From a virus, in IMG/VR virus record IMGVR_UViG_3300026571_000427, positions 1 through 64,000 of that record: a stretch of DNA of 64,000 nt; one strand, written 5' to 3'. Under the pieces are notes generated by a model. The model was not told the DNA's origin. It saw nothing but the letters and a program-made list of their open reading frames with translations, and made no database searches. A program made the translations under genes and the position numbers. Below, piece by piece: positions 9,011 through 17,743 of the stretch. Positions within the stretch are counted from its first letter, which is position 1; every line of letters starts with the position of its first letter.

Positions 9011-10456
9011 ATGTTCCATTCCGAGCATCTGCAGGAAAAGTGGGCACCACTCTTAGACTATCAGGGTCTTGATCCAATCAGAGATTCTCATCGTAGAGCT
9101 GTAACCGCTGTCCTGCTCGAAAACCAAGAAAAATTCCTAAGAGAGGAATCAGCATTTAACACAGGTGGTATTACCAACCTGATGGAAGCACCAACCAACG
9201 CTACCGGTTCATACGGAGCTGCTGGTGCATCTGCACACGGATTCAGTGGCGGTGCTGCTGCTGGTGGTCCTACCGCAGGTTTCGATCCAGTTCTGATTTC
9301 ACTCATTCGTCGTTCAATGCCTAACCTGGTCGCTTATGACCTCGCTGGCGTTCAACCAATGAGCGGTCCTACTGGTCTTATCTTCGCAATGCGTTCACGC
9401 TACACTAACCAGAGTGGCTCTGAAACCTTCTATGATGAAGTAGATACTGGATTCTCCGGAAACAATTCAGCATTCGATGCTACCGGTGGATTCAGCGATG
9501 TTGCCGCTGGTATGGGTACAACGACTCAGAAGGGTTCGAACCCATCTGTTCTCAACCCAGTTAGCAGTGCAACCACTTCTGCTTATAATGTCGGTCAAGG
9601 AATGCGTACTAATGACGCAGAAGCCCTTGGCGACGGAGTAGATGGTGATCACTTCAATCAGATGGCTTTCTCAATCGAGAAGGTCACTGTTACTGCTAAG
9701 AGCCGCGCTCTGAAAGCAGAGTACAGCCTTGAGCTTGCTCAAGACCTGAAGGCAATCCATGGTCTGAATGCTGAAGCGGAACTCGCAAATATTCTCTCAA
9801 CTGAGATTCTTGCAGAGATCAACCGCGAAGTTATTCGTACCATCTACAAGGTTGCTGAACAGGGTGCTGCACAAAACGTTGCAACCCCAGGTATCTTCGA
9901 CCTCGACATTGACTCAAATGGTCGTTGGTCCGTTGAGAAGTTCAAGGGTCTTCTATTCCAAATCGAGCGTGATGCTAACGCAATCGCACAAAGAACTCGT
10001 CGCGGAAAGGGCAACATCATCATGTGCTCTGCTGACGTTGCTTCAGCACTGACCATGGCTGGTGTTCTCGATTACACCCCTGCACTCAACGCTAACCTAA
10101 CCGTTGATGACACTGGCAATACTTTTGCTGGTACTCTAATGGGCAAGTTCCGCGTATATATTGACCCATATGCATCTAACCTGACTTCAGGTAATGAGAC
10201 TCCAGGTAACCAGTACTATGTTGTTGGTTATAAGGGTTCTTCACCTTATGATGCTGGTCTCTTCTATTGCCCATATGTTCCTCTCCAAATGGTTCGTGCC
10301 GTTGGTGAGAACAGCTTCCAGCCCAAAATTGGCTTTAAGACCCGCTACGGTCTTGTTGCTAACCCATTCGCTGAAGGCAAGAACCAGGGTCTCGGTAGTC
10401 TTACCGTTAACGCTAACCGTTACTATCGTAGAGTTGCGGTCAAAAATCTCATGTAA
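9011..10456 (+). CDS. 23: Major capsid protein gp23
   Basis: Hexameric shell subunit of the T4-like head, 481 aa (T4: 521 aa). Clear gp23 landmarks are NLVAYDLAGVQPMSGPTG, ALKAEYSLELAQDLKAIHGL and FKTRYGLVANPFAE. The maturation cut by gp21 probably follows Glu59 in NLME|APTN, matching L-x-E. Codons are visibly richer in C-ending and CGT/CTG choices than in neighbouring genes, as expected for the most abundant virion protein. A strong terminator follows. The N-arm segment GPTAGFDPV recurs in a small protein at 42380. Confidence 0.98.
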   Translation: MFHSEHLQEKWAPLLDYQGLDPIRDSHRRAVTAVLLENQEKFLREESAFNTGGITNLMEAPTNATGSYGAAGASAHGFSGGAAAGGPTAGFDPVLISLIRRSMPNLVAYDLAGVQPMSGPTGLIFAMRSRYTNQSGSETFYDEVDTGFSGNNSAFDATGGFSDVAAGMGTTTQKGSNPSVLNPVSSATTSAYNVGQGMRTNDAEALGDGVDGDHFNQMAFSIEKVTVTAKSRALKAEYSLELAQDLKAIHGLNAEAELANILSTEILAEINREVIRTIYKVAEQGAAQNVATPGIFDLDIDSNGRWSVEKFKGLLFQIERDANAIAQRTRRGKGNIIMCSADVASALTMAGVLDYTPALNANLTVDDTGNTFAGTLMGKFRVYIDPYASNLTSGNETPGNQYYVVGYKGSSPYDAGLFYCPYVPLQMVRAVGENSFQPKIGFKTRYGLVANPFAEGKNQGLGSLTVNANRYYRRVAVKNLM

Positions 10457-10477
10457 ATCTCATATGGAGATTACTTG

Positions 10478-10505
10478 GAGGACCTCAAAAAGGTCCTCTT
10501 TTTTT
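10478..10505 (+). terminator. Rho-independent terminator after gp23
   Basis: GAGGACCT pairs perfectly with AGGTCCTC around CAAAA and is followed by a run of Ts. The late promoter TATAAATA begins in the end of the T-run. Confidence 0.9.
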
Positions 10506-10512
10506 ATAAATA
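10505..10512 (+). promoter_or_regulatory. Late promoter box TATAAATA
   Basis: Exact consensus 24 bases before the GIY-YIG gene at 10536, directly after the gp23 terminator. Confidence 0.65.
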
Positions 10513-10535
10513 CTATAGTTAAAAACTTCCGTGAT

Positions 10536-11012
10536 ATGTTTTATATTTACAAATCAACTAATAAAATTAATAATAAATTTTATATAGGTAGATGTAAAGG
10601 TCCTATTGAAAATAGAGAATATAAACACTGGTGGTATGCTTTTAATAAAAATAGTAATGCACCATTTCCAAATGCTTTACGTAAATATGGAAGAGATAAC
10701 TTTACATGGGAAATAATAGAACAAACTGAAGAATATAATAATGGAGAAAGAGAAATTTATTGGATAGATAAACTAAAACCACAGTATAATGCCACTTTAG
10801 GAGGAGACGGAGGAACTCTTGGTCGTTCGTGCCCAGAGCATGTAAAAGAAGCGACAAGACAATCAAGAATTGTATCAGTCAAAGATAAAAAAACTGAAAA
10901 AGTTTATTCGTCTATGAAAGAAGCAAGGAAAGATACTGGAGTATTGGAAAGTAGTATAAGCAGGTCTATAAAATATAATGGTCCTGGCAGTAGATGGGAA
11001 AGAGTTATCTAA
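10536..11012 (+). CDS. GIY-YIG homing endonuclease (Seg-like)
   Basis: 158-aa freestanding homing nuclease. The N-terminal catalytic motif is MFYIYKSTN...FYIGRC, followed by the helix KYGRDNFTWEIIE and YWIDKLKPQYN with the conserved Glu and Asn region. The C-terminal half (SVKDKKTEKVYSSMKEARKD) looks like a NUMOD-type DNA-binding helix-turn-helix. The frame stays open upstream through the end of gp23, but this ATG fits the family N-terminus and the upstream late promoter. The gene separates gp23 from gp3, a typical homing insertion. Confidence 0.88.
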   Translation: MFYIYKSTNKINNKFYIGRCKGPIENREYKHWWYAFNKNSNAPFPNALRKYGRDNFTWEIIEQTEEYNNGEREIYWIDKLKPQYNATLGGDGGTLGRSCPEHVKEATRQSRIVSVKDKKTEKVYSSMKEARKDTGVLESSISRSIKYNGPGSRWERVI

Positions 11013-11028
11013 ATATTTAAAAAATACC

Positions 11029-11580
11029 ATGACGATTGGACAACCAGAGAATAGGAATTTTCTATCTCCAACAGGATTTAAATTTACGTTAAAGAGAACT
11101 CCGAAAGTTGCTTTCTTCTGCAATTCAGCAAATATTCCAGAAATAACTCTTGGTCTTGCATCTCAACCATCGTATCTAAAAGATATTGATGTCCCAGGAG
11201 ATAAAATTGTATTTGGAGATTTGACTCTTAGATTTCTTGTAGATGAAGATCTACAAAACTATATGGAAATTCAAAATTGGATGAGGGGTCTTGGGTATCC
11301 AGAAAGTTTGGAACAAATTTACGATTTCCAAGAAACCGGATTCATAAATCCAAAGATTGAATCCCAGAAACAAATGGGATTATATTCCGATGGAACTTTA
11401 CAAGTACTGACAAGTTCATCAATTCCAAATTTTCAAATTACATTTAAAGATTTATTTCCATACTCATTAGGAACTTTAAGTTTTGATGCAACACAAACTG
11501 ATGTACAATACTTTACAGCAGACGTATCTTTCAAGTATACTATTTACAATATAGTAGATCTTGGTGGAAATCCCTTATGA
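11029..11580 (+). CDS. 3: Tail completion and sheath stabiliser protein gp3
   Basis: 183 aa (T4: 176 aa). T4 gp3 caps the head-proximal end of the tail tube. The sequence has a tube-like beta pattern (FKFTLKRTPKVAFFCNSANI, FLVDEDLQNYMEIQNWM). The frame opens further upstream inside the nuclease gene, but the ATG at 11029 falls after the nuclease stop and fits the family N-terminus. It overlaps uvsY by 4 bases. The order gp23-gp3-uvsY-uvsW is typical of cyanophages. Confidence 0.85.
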   Translation: MTIGQPENRNFLSPTGFKFTLKRTPKVAFFCNSANIPEITLGLASQPSYLKDIDVPGDKIVFGDLTLRFLVDEDLQNYMEIQNWMRGLGYPESLEQIYDFQETGFINPKIESQKQMGLYSDGTLQVLTSSSIPNFQITFKDLFPYSLGTLSFDATQTDVQYFTADVSFKYTIYNIVDLGGNPL

Positions 11581-12014
11581 GTTTTGATCTGGATATGATT
11601 CAAAAGATGTGGGAGCAGGACTCCAAAATTGATATGGATAATTTGCACACAGAGTCCACAAATATTCCAGTTCTTCATGCAAAATATTTTGATTTATACA
11701 ATACAATATTTCTTTTAAGAAAAAAAGCAGAGCAACAGAAAAGAAATATTCGTCACGAAAGATATGAATACTATTCTGGAAAATCAGATCCAGAGGTATA
11801 TGTAGAAAATCCATTCCCCAAAAAGATTCGTGATAAAGACACAATGCAAAAGTATCTTGATGCTGATGAAAAACTTTCGACAGTATGCCTGAAGATTGAT
11901 TACTACGATACAATGTTGACTTATATTGAAAGTATTCTAAAGATGATTCAAAATAGAACTTATCAAATTAAAAATGCAATTGAATTTATGAGATTTAACG
12001 CTGGACTTGGGTAA
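11577..12014 (+). CDS. uvsY: Recombination mediator UvsY
   Basis: Loads the UvsX recombinase onto single-stranded DNA coated with gp32; 145 aa (T4: 137 aa). The family pattern is visible in IPVLHAKYFDLYNTIFLL near residue 30 and in the C-terminal amphipathic helix MIQNRTYQIKNAIEFMRFN. It overlaps gp3 by an ATGA junction, and uvsW follows. Its partner UvsX is at 32079. Confidence 0.92.
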   Translation: MSFDLDMIQKMWEQDSKIDMDNLHTESTNIPVLHAKYFDLYNTIFLLRKKAEQQKRNIRHERYEYYSGKSDPEVYVENPFPKKIRDKDTMQKYLDADEKLSTVCLKIDYYDTMLTYIESILKMIQNRTYQIKNAIEFMRFNAGLG

Positions 12015-12021
12015 ATAAATA
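12014..12021 (+). promoter_or_regulatory. Late-type promoter box before uvsW
   Basis: AATAAATA overlaps the uvsY stop region, 21 bases before the uvsW ATG. An RNA starting about 7 bases downstream would begin inside the left arm of the hairpin at 12024-12044. Confidence 0.5.
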
Positions 12022-12023
12022 AT

Positions 12024-12044
12024 CATAGCAATATTAATGCTATG
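12024..12044 (+). promoter_or_regulatory. Hairpin covering the uvsW start codon
   Basis: CATAGCA pairs perfectly with TGCTATG around a 7-base loop, and the ATG of uvsW forms the end of the right arm. In read-through RNA the start codon would be paired. RNA from the late box just upstream would lack part of the left arm. Confidence 0.6.
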
Positions 12045-13508
12045 AGTGATGTAATCATTGAAAAGAAAAATGAGGTTTACATTAAGCTACATTGTGAACC
12101 TCATATTTTGTACGAACTTCAACCATATTTTACTTTTGAAGTTGAATCTGCGAAATTCATGTCCCAGTATAGAAGCAGGCACTGGGACGGCAAGATTCGA
12201 TTGTTAAGTACTCATACTGGAGAAATATATGCTGGTTTGTTAGATAAAATTATCGACAAACTAAAACTGCATAATTACACCTATGAGTTTAAAGAAAATA
12301 AATTCTATGGATTGCCTTTTGAAATTAACGAGGGCATCTCATATGAAGGTGTAAAAGATTATATGCAATCTATTTGTTCTCATTCTCCAAGAGACTATCA
12401 AATAGAGGGAGTATACGATGCTCTAAGGCATAATAGAAAATTGCTGATATCACCCACAGCCTCAGGTAAATCCTTAATGATTTATTCCCTTGTAAGGTAT
12501 TATGTAGATAAAGGACAAAAAATTCTTTTAGTTGTTCCAACGACATCTCTTGTAGAGCAGATGTACAAGGATTTTGAAGACTATGGTTGGGATGCTGAGT
12601 CATACTGTCACAAAATTTATTCTGGTAGAGAGAAGACAAATAAACATTCTGTCACTATCACTACCTGGCAATCTATCTATAAACTAGAACGCCCATTCTT
12701 TGAAGATTATGGCGTAATCATAGGGGATGAAGCTCACTTATTCAAGAGCAAATCTCTTGTCGATATCATGACCAAACTTCATCATGCAAAATATCGTTTT
12801 GGTTTTACTGGAACTCTTGATGGAACTCAAACACACAAATGGGTTCTTGAAGGACTTTTTGGACCTTCATATAAAGTTACTAGAACTTATGAGTTGATGC
12901 AGCAAGGACATATTTCTCAATTAGATATTCGCTGCCTTGTCCTCAAACATGCTCCACAAAAATTTGAAACCTATGAAGATGAGATACAATACTTAATATC
13001 TCATGACCAAAGAAATAAATTTATTACAAATCTTTCTTTAGATTTAAAAGGTAACACTCTTGTTCTGTTTTCACGAGTAGAAGCTCATGGTGCAATTTTA
13101 TACGAAAAGATAAATACTAACAAGCGAAATGATCGTAAAGTATTTTTTATTCATGGTGGAGTTGATACTGAAGAGAGGGAATTAGTTAGGGAAATTACAG
13201 AAAGAGAAGACAATGCCATAATCGTAGCATCCTACGGAACTTTCAGTACTGGCATCAATATCAAAAATCTTCATAATGTTATATTTGCCTCTCCAAGCAA
13301 ATCAAGAATTAGAAATTTACAAAGTATTGGAAGAGTACTAAGAAAAGGAACTAACAAAACAAAAGCAATACTTTATGATATTTCAGACGACTGCACTTAT
13401 AACTCAAGAAAAAATTATACTCTGAATCACCTCATTGAAAGAATTAAAATCTATAATGAAGAAAATTTTAACTATGAAATAATCACCATACAACTTAAGA
13501 AAAAATGA
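12042..13508 (+). CDS. uvsW: RNA-DNA and DNA helicase UvsW
   Basis: Superfamily 2 helicase that unwinds R-loops and branched DNA and switches origin-dependent to recombination-dependent replication in T4. 488 aa (T4: about 500 aa). Motifs: Walker A SPTASGKS near residue 140, GDEAHLF for motif II, FGFTGTL for motif III, and SIGRVLRKG for motif VI. An N-terminal domain containing SRHWDGKIRLL binds nucleic acid in this family. The start codon sits in a hairpin. It overlaps the next gene by 4 bases. Confidence 0.95.
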   Translation: MSDVIIEKKNEVYIKLHCEPHILYELQPYFTFEVESAKFMSQYRSRHWDGKIRLLSTHTGEIYAGLLDKIIDKLKLHNYTYEFKENKFYGLPFEINEGISYEGVKDYMQSICSHSPRDYQIEGVYDALRHNRKLLISPTASGKSLMIYSLVRYYVDKGQKILLVVPTTSLVEQMYKDFEDYGWDAESYCHKIYSGREKTNKHSVTITTWQSIYKLERPFFEDYGVIIGDEAHLFKSKSLVDIMTKLHHAKYRFGFTGTLDGTQTHKWVLEGLFGPSYKVTRTYELMQQGHISQLDIRCLVLKHAPQKFETYEDEIQYLISHDQRNKFITNLSLDLKGNTLVLFSRVEAHGAILYEKINTNKRNDRKVFFIHGGVDTEERELVREITEREDNAIIVASYGTFSTGINIKNLHNVIFASPSKSRIRNLQSIGRVLRKGTNKTKAILYDISDDCTYNSRKNYTLNHLIERIKIYNEENFNYEIITIQLKKK

Positions 13509-13897
13509 TAGAAGATGATTTTTACTGCACAATCAAGTTAAAAACAGGCGAAGAAATCTTTGCCAAAGTAGCAGCTTCCGAAGAAGAAGATAGGACAATA
13601 TTAATCATTTCAAATCCAATTACTATTTGTGAAATCAAAAATAGAACTAGTGTTGTTGGATATAAACTGGAACCATGGTTGAAAACAACCAAAGAAGATA
13701 TGTTTATAATTAATCTAGAAGACGTACTCACTCTTTCAGAATCTTCTGATATTGAAATGATCATGATGTACCAGTCCTATGTCCGCCACTCAAGTAAGGA
13801 TGGTACGAATCAATCAAAACTTAATCGTAGAATGGGATACCTTGCCAATGTCAACGATGCTAAAGAGATATTAGAGAAGCTTTATAAAAATAGCTAA
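13505..13897 (+). CDS. Small Sm-like fold protein (first of four)
   Basis: 130 aa of unknown function. The first 80 residues follow the pattern IKLKTGEEIFAKV...ISNPI...FIINLEDVLTL, like the Sm1/Sm2 strand pattern of LSm proteins; Sm-like proteins of probable cyanophage origin are known. A C-terminal helix follows. Three shorter relatives with the [KR]-x-G-E-E-[IL]-I-A-[ED]-V strand lie at 24936, 28987 and 29321, all beside replication genes. RNA or protein binding is possible. It overlaps uvsW by 4 bases. Confidence 0.75.
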   Translation: MIEDDFYCTIKLKTGEEIFAKVAASEEEDRTILIISNPITICEIKNRTSVVGYKLEPWLKTTKEDMFIINLEDVLTLSESSDIEMIMMYQSYVRHSSKDGTNQSKLNRRMGYLANVNDAKEILEKLYKNS

Positions 13898-13948
13898 GAT
13901 ATAACTTATCAACCCCGACAAAGGTTATTGTACAGGTATTTGGATACC

Positions 13949-13977
13949 TTGTCAAGCATTTGCATAAATGGTATAAT
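13949..13977 (+). promoter_or_regulatory. Host sigma70-type promoter for gp55
   Basis: TTGTCA, a 17-base spacer and TATAAT, 26 bases before the first gp55 ATG. A perfect inverted repeat AGGTAT-TTGG-ATACCT (13934-13949) abuts the -35 box and may be an operator or stem-loop. Confidence 0.75.
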
Positions 13978-14002
13978 CTATACATAATAATGATAAAAAC
14001 TT

Positions 14003-14500
14003 ATGATAACCACAGCAGTTATGACCAAGAGAAAGAGGTCAGAGCATTACGTAAACAACAAAGAGTTTCTTGCTGCTCTCATTAAGTATAGAGAAGATAA
14101 AGAAATCGCTCTTCTACAGAATAAACCAAAACCTCCCATTCCTCGCTACATTGGAGAGTGTTTTCTGAAGATCGCTAATCATCTTTCCTTCAAACCAAAC
14201 TTCGTGAACTACATGTTCAAGGAAGATATGATTTCTGACGGTATTGAAAACTGCGTTCAGTACATTCACAATTTCAATCCAGAGAAATCACAAAATCCTT
14301 TTGCATACTTTACTCAAATCATTCACTACGCATTCCTTCGCCGTATTCAAAGAGAGAAGCGTCAACTGGAAATCAAAAACAAAATCCTTGAACGCTCTGG
14401 ATTTTCTGAAGTGTTTGCTGACGACAACACTATTGACGGCGGGAACTATTCCGATTATAATAGCATCAAAGATGGTGTCCACTCCAAACTTCGTTATTGA
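14003..14500 (+). CDS. 55: Late transcription sigma factor gp55
   Basis: Phage sigma factor that directs host RNA polymerase to TATAAATA late promoters; 165 aa (T4: 185 aa). Recognisable segments are HYVNNKEFLAALIKY near the start and IENCVQYIHNFNPEKSQNPFAYFTQ, the sigma region-2-like core. An internal ATG six codons in (MTKRKRSEHY) is an alternative start closer to T4 gp55. The gene has its own host-type promoter, consistent with early or middle expression. The many ATAAATA boxes in this window are its probable targets. Confidence 0.93.
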   Translation: MITTAVMTKRKRSEHYVNNKEFLAALIKYREDKEIALLQNKPKPPIPRYIGECFLKIANHLSFKPNFVNYMFKEDMISDGIENCVQYIHNFNPEKSQNPFAYFTQIIHYAFLRRIQREKRQLEIKNKILERSGFSEVFADDNTIDGGNYSDYNSIKDGVHSKLRY

Positions 14501-15535
14501 ATGAAAGTCGCTATTATTACAGACACTCACTACGGTGCAAGAAAAGGTTCAAAACTTTTTCATGATTATTTTGAACTTTTTTATAAGAATGTGTTTTTCC
14601 CGACGCTGGAACAGTACGGGATTGATACAGTTATTCACATGGGTGATGCTTTTGATAGTAGAAAGTCAATTGATTATCAAAGTTTAGAGTGGGCAAAACG
14701 AGTAGTATTTGAACCACTCAAAAAATATCATGTCCATATGATTGTTGGTAATCATGATAGTTATTATAAAAATACCAACAACACAAATTCACCTCAACTT
14801 CTGTTGAAAGATTATCCTAATATTCAAACATATTCTTCACCAACAGAAATCAAGGTTGGAAATCTTGATGTTCTTCTCCTTCCTTGGATTTGCGTGGAAA
14901 ATGAAGAGCAGTCACTTAAAATGATTAAGAAAACAAAGGCAAAAGTTGCCATGGGTCATCTTGAGTTCCAAGGTTTTCGTGTAAACCGTCAAATCATTAT
15001 GGAACATGGACTGGAAGCAAATCTTTTTAAGGACTTCTCTAAGGTATTTTCTGGTCATTACCACACTCGTTCTGATAATGGAACTGTTTTCTACTTGGGA
15101 AATCCTTATGAGATTTACTGGACAGATGTAAATGATACTCGTGGATTTACTATCTTTGATACAGAAACTTTAGAACATACTCCAATCAATAATCCTTATA
15201 AGATGTTTCATAACATTTATTATGAGGATACAAATTATCAAACATTTGATACTCGCGAGTATGAAAATAAGATTGTAAAAGTTGTTGTTCGTAAGAAATC
15301 AGACACTAAGAAGTTTGAAAAATTTGTTGATAAACTTTACGCTTCAAATATTGCAGAACTCAAAATTATTGAGAACTTCGATATTCAGGAACCTGTAGAG
15401 TTTGAAGCATTCGAAAGTGAAGACACTATCTCCATTCTGAATAGATATATTCAGGAGGCTGAAATAAATCTTGATAAATCAATCATTCAAAAAATGATGC
15501 AAGAAATATATCAAGAGGCTTGTGAGTTAATTTAA
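14501..15535 (+). CDS. 47: Recombination nuclease subunit gp47 (Mre11-like)
   Basis: Catalytic subunit of the gp46/gp47 complex that resects DNA ends and degrades host DNA. 344 aa (T4: 339 aa). Metallophosphoesterase motifs in order: TDTHYG, HMGDAFDSR, VGNHDSYYK, MGHLEF and SGHYHTR, supplying the two-metal ligands. It begins at the base after the gp55 stop and is separated from gp46 only by a small gene. Confidence 0.96.
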   Translation: MKVAIITDTHYGARKGSKLFHDYFELFYKNVFFPTLEQYGIDTVIHMGDAFDSRKSIDYQSLEWAKRVVFEPLKKYHVHMIVGNHDSYYKNTNNTNSPQLLLKDYPNIQTYSSPTEIKVGNLDVLLLPWICVENEEQSLKMIKKTKAKVAMGHLEFQGFRVNRQIIMEHGLEANLFKDFSKVFSGHYHTRSDNGTVFYLGNPYEIYWTDVNDTRGFTIFDTETLEHTPINNPYKMFHNIYYEDTNYQTFDTREYENKIVKVVVRKKSDTKKFEKFVDKLYASNIAELKIIENFDIQEPVEFEAFESEDTISILNRYIQEAEINLDKSIIQKMMQEIYQEACELI

Positions 15536-15808
15536 ATGTTTATCTTAACAATTAATGGCAAAGAAACTGAGGGTGCATATTCTGTAATTGACGATGAAGG
15601 AGAACACATTTTATATCTCTTTCAGGAAGAAGATGATGCTACTCGATATGCTATGATGCTAGAGGAAGATGGATTTCCAGAAATGCATGTAATTGAAATT
15701 GAAGATGAAGTAATGGTAAAAACTTGCGAAATGCATGGATACCAGTATACTGTTATTACTCCTGATGATATTGTAATTCCTCCAAACACTGAACATGATT
15801 TTATTTAA
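15536..15808 (+). CDS. DUF3110-like small protein between gp47 and gp46
   Basis: 90 aa, very acidic. The pattern YSVIDDEGEHILYLFQEEDD...YAMMLEEDGFPEMHVIEI resembles the cyanobacterial DUF3110 family, small proteins of unknown function. It starts directly after gp47 and overlaps gp46 by 14 bases, so it is translationally coupled to the nuclease pair. A cyanobacterial family member here supports a cyanophage. Function is unknown. Confidence 0.75.
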   Translation: MFILTINGKETEGAYSVIDDEGEHILYLFQEEDDATRYAMMLEEDGFPEMHVIEIEDEVMVKTCEMHGYQYTVITPDDIVIPPNTEHDFI

Positions 15809-17507
15809 AACTATTAGATGGAAAAACTTCTTAAGTACTGGAAATCAATATACGGAAGTTGATTTTACTGAAAATAAAACTAATCTAATCGTCGGCACAA
15901 ACGGAGCTGGAAAAAGCACCGTTTTGGATGCACTTACATTTTCTTTATTTGGAAAACCATTTCGTAAGATTAATAAACCACAACTAATCAACTCTGTAAA
16001 TGAGAAGGATTGTAGAGTTGAAGTTGAGTTTTCAATTGGAAACACTGATTGGAAAGTTGTAAGAGGAATAAAACCGGCACTGTTTGAGATTTGGAGAAAT
16101 GATACTCCTTTAGACCAGTCTTCAGCTGCTCTAGACCAACAAAAGTGGTTTGAACAGACTGTTCTTAAAATGAACTACAAGTCTTTTACTCAAATTGTAA
16201 TTTTGGGTTCCAGTACTTTTGTTCCTTTCATGCAACTTTCTGCTGCTCATCGTCGTGAAGTGATTGAAGATCTTCTTGATATTAAGATTTTCTCTTCAAT
16301 GAACGCGGTAATTAAAGAAAAGATTCGTCAGGCAAAAGAAGATATTAAAGTTCTTGACTTAAAGAAAGAATCTTTGCTCGATAAGGTTAAGATGCAACAA
16401 GAGTTTATCGAAGAACTTGAGAATCGCGGAAAAGAAAGTATTGATAACAATAATCGGAAAATTTCCGATTTAGATAAAGAAATTCAACAACATATGGATG
16501 AAAATGGTTCTTTAGAAGAACCTCTTTATGAGTATATTAGAGAGCAAGATAAGTTAGTTGGATATGCTGATAAACTTCGTAAGTTGGGAAACTTGAAAGG
16601 TAAAATCTCACAAAAAGTATCTACCATTACTAAAGAGCATAAGTTCTTCACAGAGAATACGGTATGCCCCACCTGCACTCAATCCATTGAAGAGACCTTC
16701 AGAATAAATAGAATTAACGACGCTCAATCTAAAGCAAAGGAGTTGCAATCTGGGTATAAAGAACTAGAGGAGGCAATTAAAGAGGAAGAGGAGCGAGAGC
16801 GTCAATTCAATACTCTGTCGAAGGAGATTTCAAAATTAACGAATGGCATTTCTCAAAACAATATTAAGATTAATGGATTGCGGAGACAAATCCGAAATCT
16901 TGAATCAGAAATTCAAGTTCTTACCGAGAACCTTGCAAACCGAAATTCTGAACATGAGAAGTTAGAATCCTTCAGAGACAACTTAAAAACTACATACGAC
17001 GACCTCGCTTCTAAAAAAGACACAATCAACTATTACGATTTTTCGTATAGTTTACTTAAAGACGGTGGAGTAAAATCCAAAATCATCAAGAAGTATTTGC
17101 CTCTCATCAATCAGCAAGTTAATCGCTATTTGCAGATGATGGACTTCTACATTAACTTTACACTTGATGAGGAGTTTAACGAAACCGTCCAGTCACCTAT
17201 TCACGAAGATTTCTCTTATGCTTCCTTTAGTGAAGGAGAGAAAATGAGAATTGACCTTGCTCTACTCTTCACATGGAGAGAAGTTGCAAGAATGAAGAAC
17301 TCCGTCAATACAAATCTTTTGATTATGGATGAGGTGTTTGATTCTTCACTTGATGGATTTGGAACTGAAGAGTTCCTTAAGATTATTCGTTATGTGATTA
17401 AAGACGCAAACATTTTTGTTATCTCTCATAAGACAGGTCTTGAGGACAGATTTGAAAGTGTCATAAAGTTTGAGAAAGTAAAAGGTTTTTCGCGTATGGT
17501 GGTCTGA
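15795..17507 (+). CDS. 46: Recombination nuclease subunit gp46 (Rad50-like)
   Basis: ATPase partner of gp47, 570 aa (T4: 560 aa). Walker A GTNGAGKST is near residue 35. A long coiled coil is interrupted by the zinc hook CPTC near residue 290. The ABC signature SFSEGEKMRIDLALLF and Walker B LLIMDEVFDSSLD lie near the C-terminus. The complex processes double-strand ends for recombination-dependent replication. Confidence 0.96.
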   Translation: MILFKTIRWKNFLSTGNQYTEVDFTENKTNLIVGTNGAGKSTVLDALTFSLFGKPFRKINKPQLINSVNEKDCRVEVEFSIGNTDWKVVRGIKPALFEIWRNDTPLDQSSAALDQQKWFEQTVLKMNYKSFTQIVILGSSTFVPFMQLSAAHRREVIEDLLDIKIFSSMNAVIKEKIRQAKEDIKVLDLKKESLLDKVKMQQEFIEELENRGKESIDNNNRKISDLDKEIQQHMDENGSLEEPLYEYIREQDKLVGYADKLRKLGNLKGKISQKVSTITKEHKFFTENTVCPTCTQSIEETFRINRINDAQSKAKELQSGYKELEEAIKEEEERERQFNTLSKEISKLTNGISQNNIKINGLRRQIRNLESEIQVLTENLANRNSEHEKLESFRDNLKTTYDDLASKKDTINYYDFSYSLLKDGGVKSKIIKKYLPLINQQVNRYLQMMDFYINFTLDEEFNETVQSPIHEDFSYASFSEGEKMRIDLALLFTWREVARMKNSVNTNLLIMDEVFDSSLDGFGTEEFLKIIRYVIKDANIFVISHKTGLEDRFESVIKFEKVKGFSRMVV

Positions 17508-17521
17508 ACCACTCAAGAACA

Positions 17522-17743
17522 ATGCAAGTCCCAAACTGGAAGCACCATTCCAAGAAAGAACAGAAACGAAAACTTAAACCGCAAGCACTGAGGCAAGCGA
17601 AAGCACGACTCGCCCAGTTCAAAAAGCGTCACATGGGTCGCCCAAAAGGCGACCTTTCGTTTTATGATGGTCTCATACGAAACAAATCCAATGGCAGTCT
17701 CTCACGAAATCAAATCCCAACTTGCCAAACTGCTTGCCACTGA
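17522..17743 (+). CDS. Small very basic protein, uncertain
   Basis: Open frame of 73 aa, strongly basic in its first 45 residues (KKEQKRKLKPQALRQAKARL). It begins 15 bases after gp46 and overlaps the next gene by 80 bases. The basic N-terminal part could bind nucleic acid. The tail is read from DNA that also encodes the metallopeptidase N-terminus, so only the first half may matter. A start of the peptidase at 17691 would shrink the overlap. Real but small, or a by-product; support is moderate. Confidence 0.45.
   Translation: MQVPNWKHHSKKEQKRKLKPQALRQAKARLAQFKKRHMGRPKGDLSFYDGLIRNKSNGSLSRNQIPTCQTACH

Noticed and set aside
10194-10535. N-terminal extension of the GIY-YIG gene into gp23
   Set aside because: The extra residues are an off-frame reading of gp23 and cross its terminator; the family start is at 10536.
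10978-11028. Extended start of gp3
   Set aside because: It overlaps the nuclease gene and adds residues absent from the family; ATG 11029 is better.
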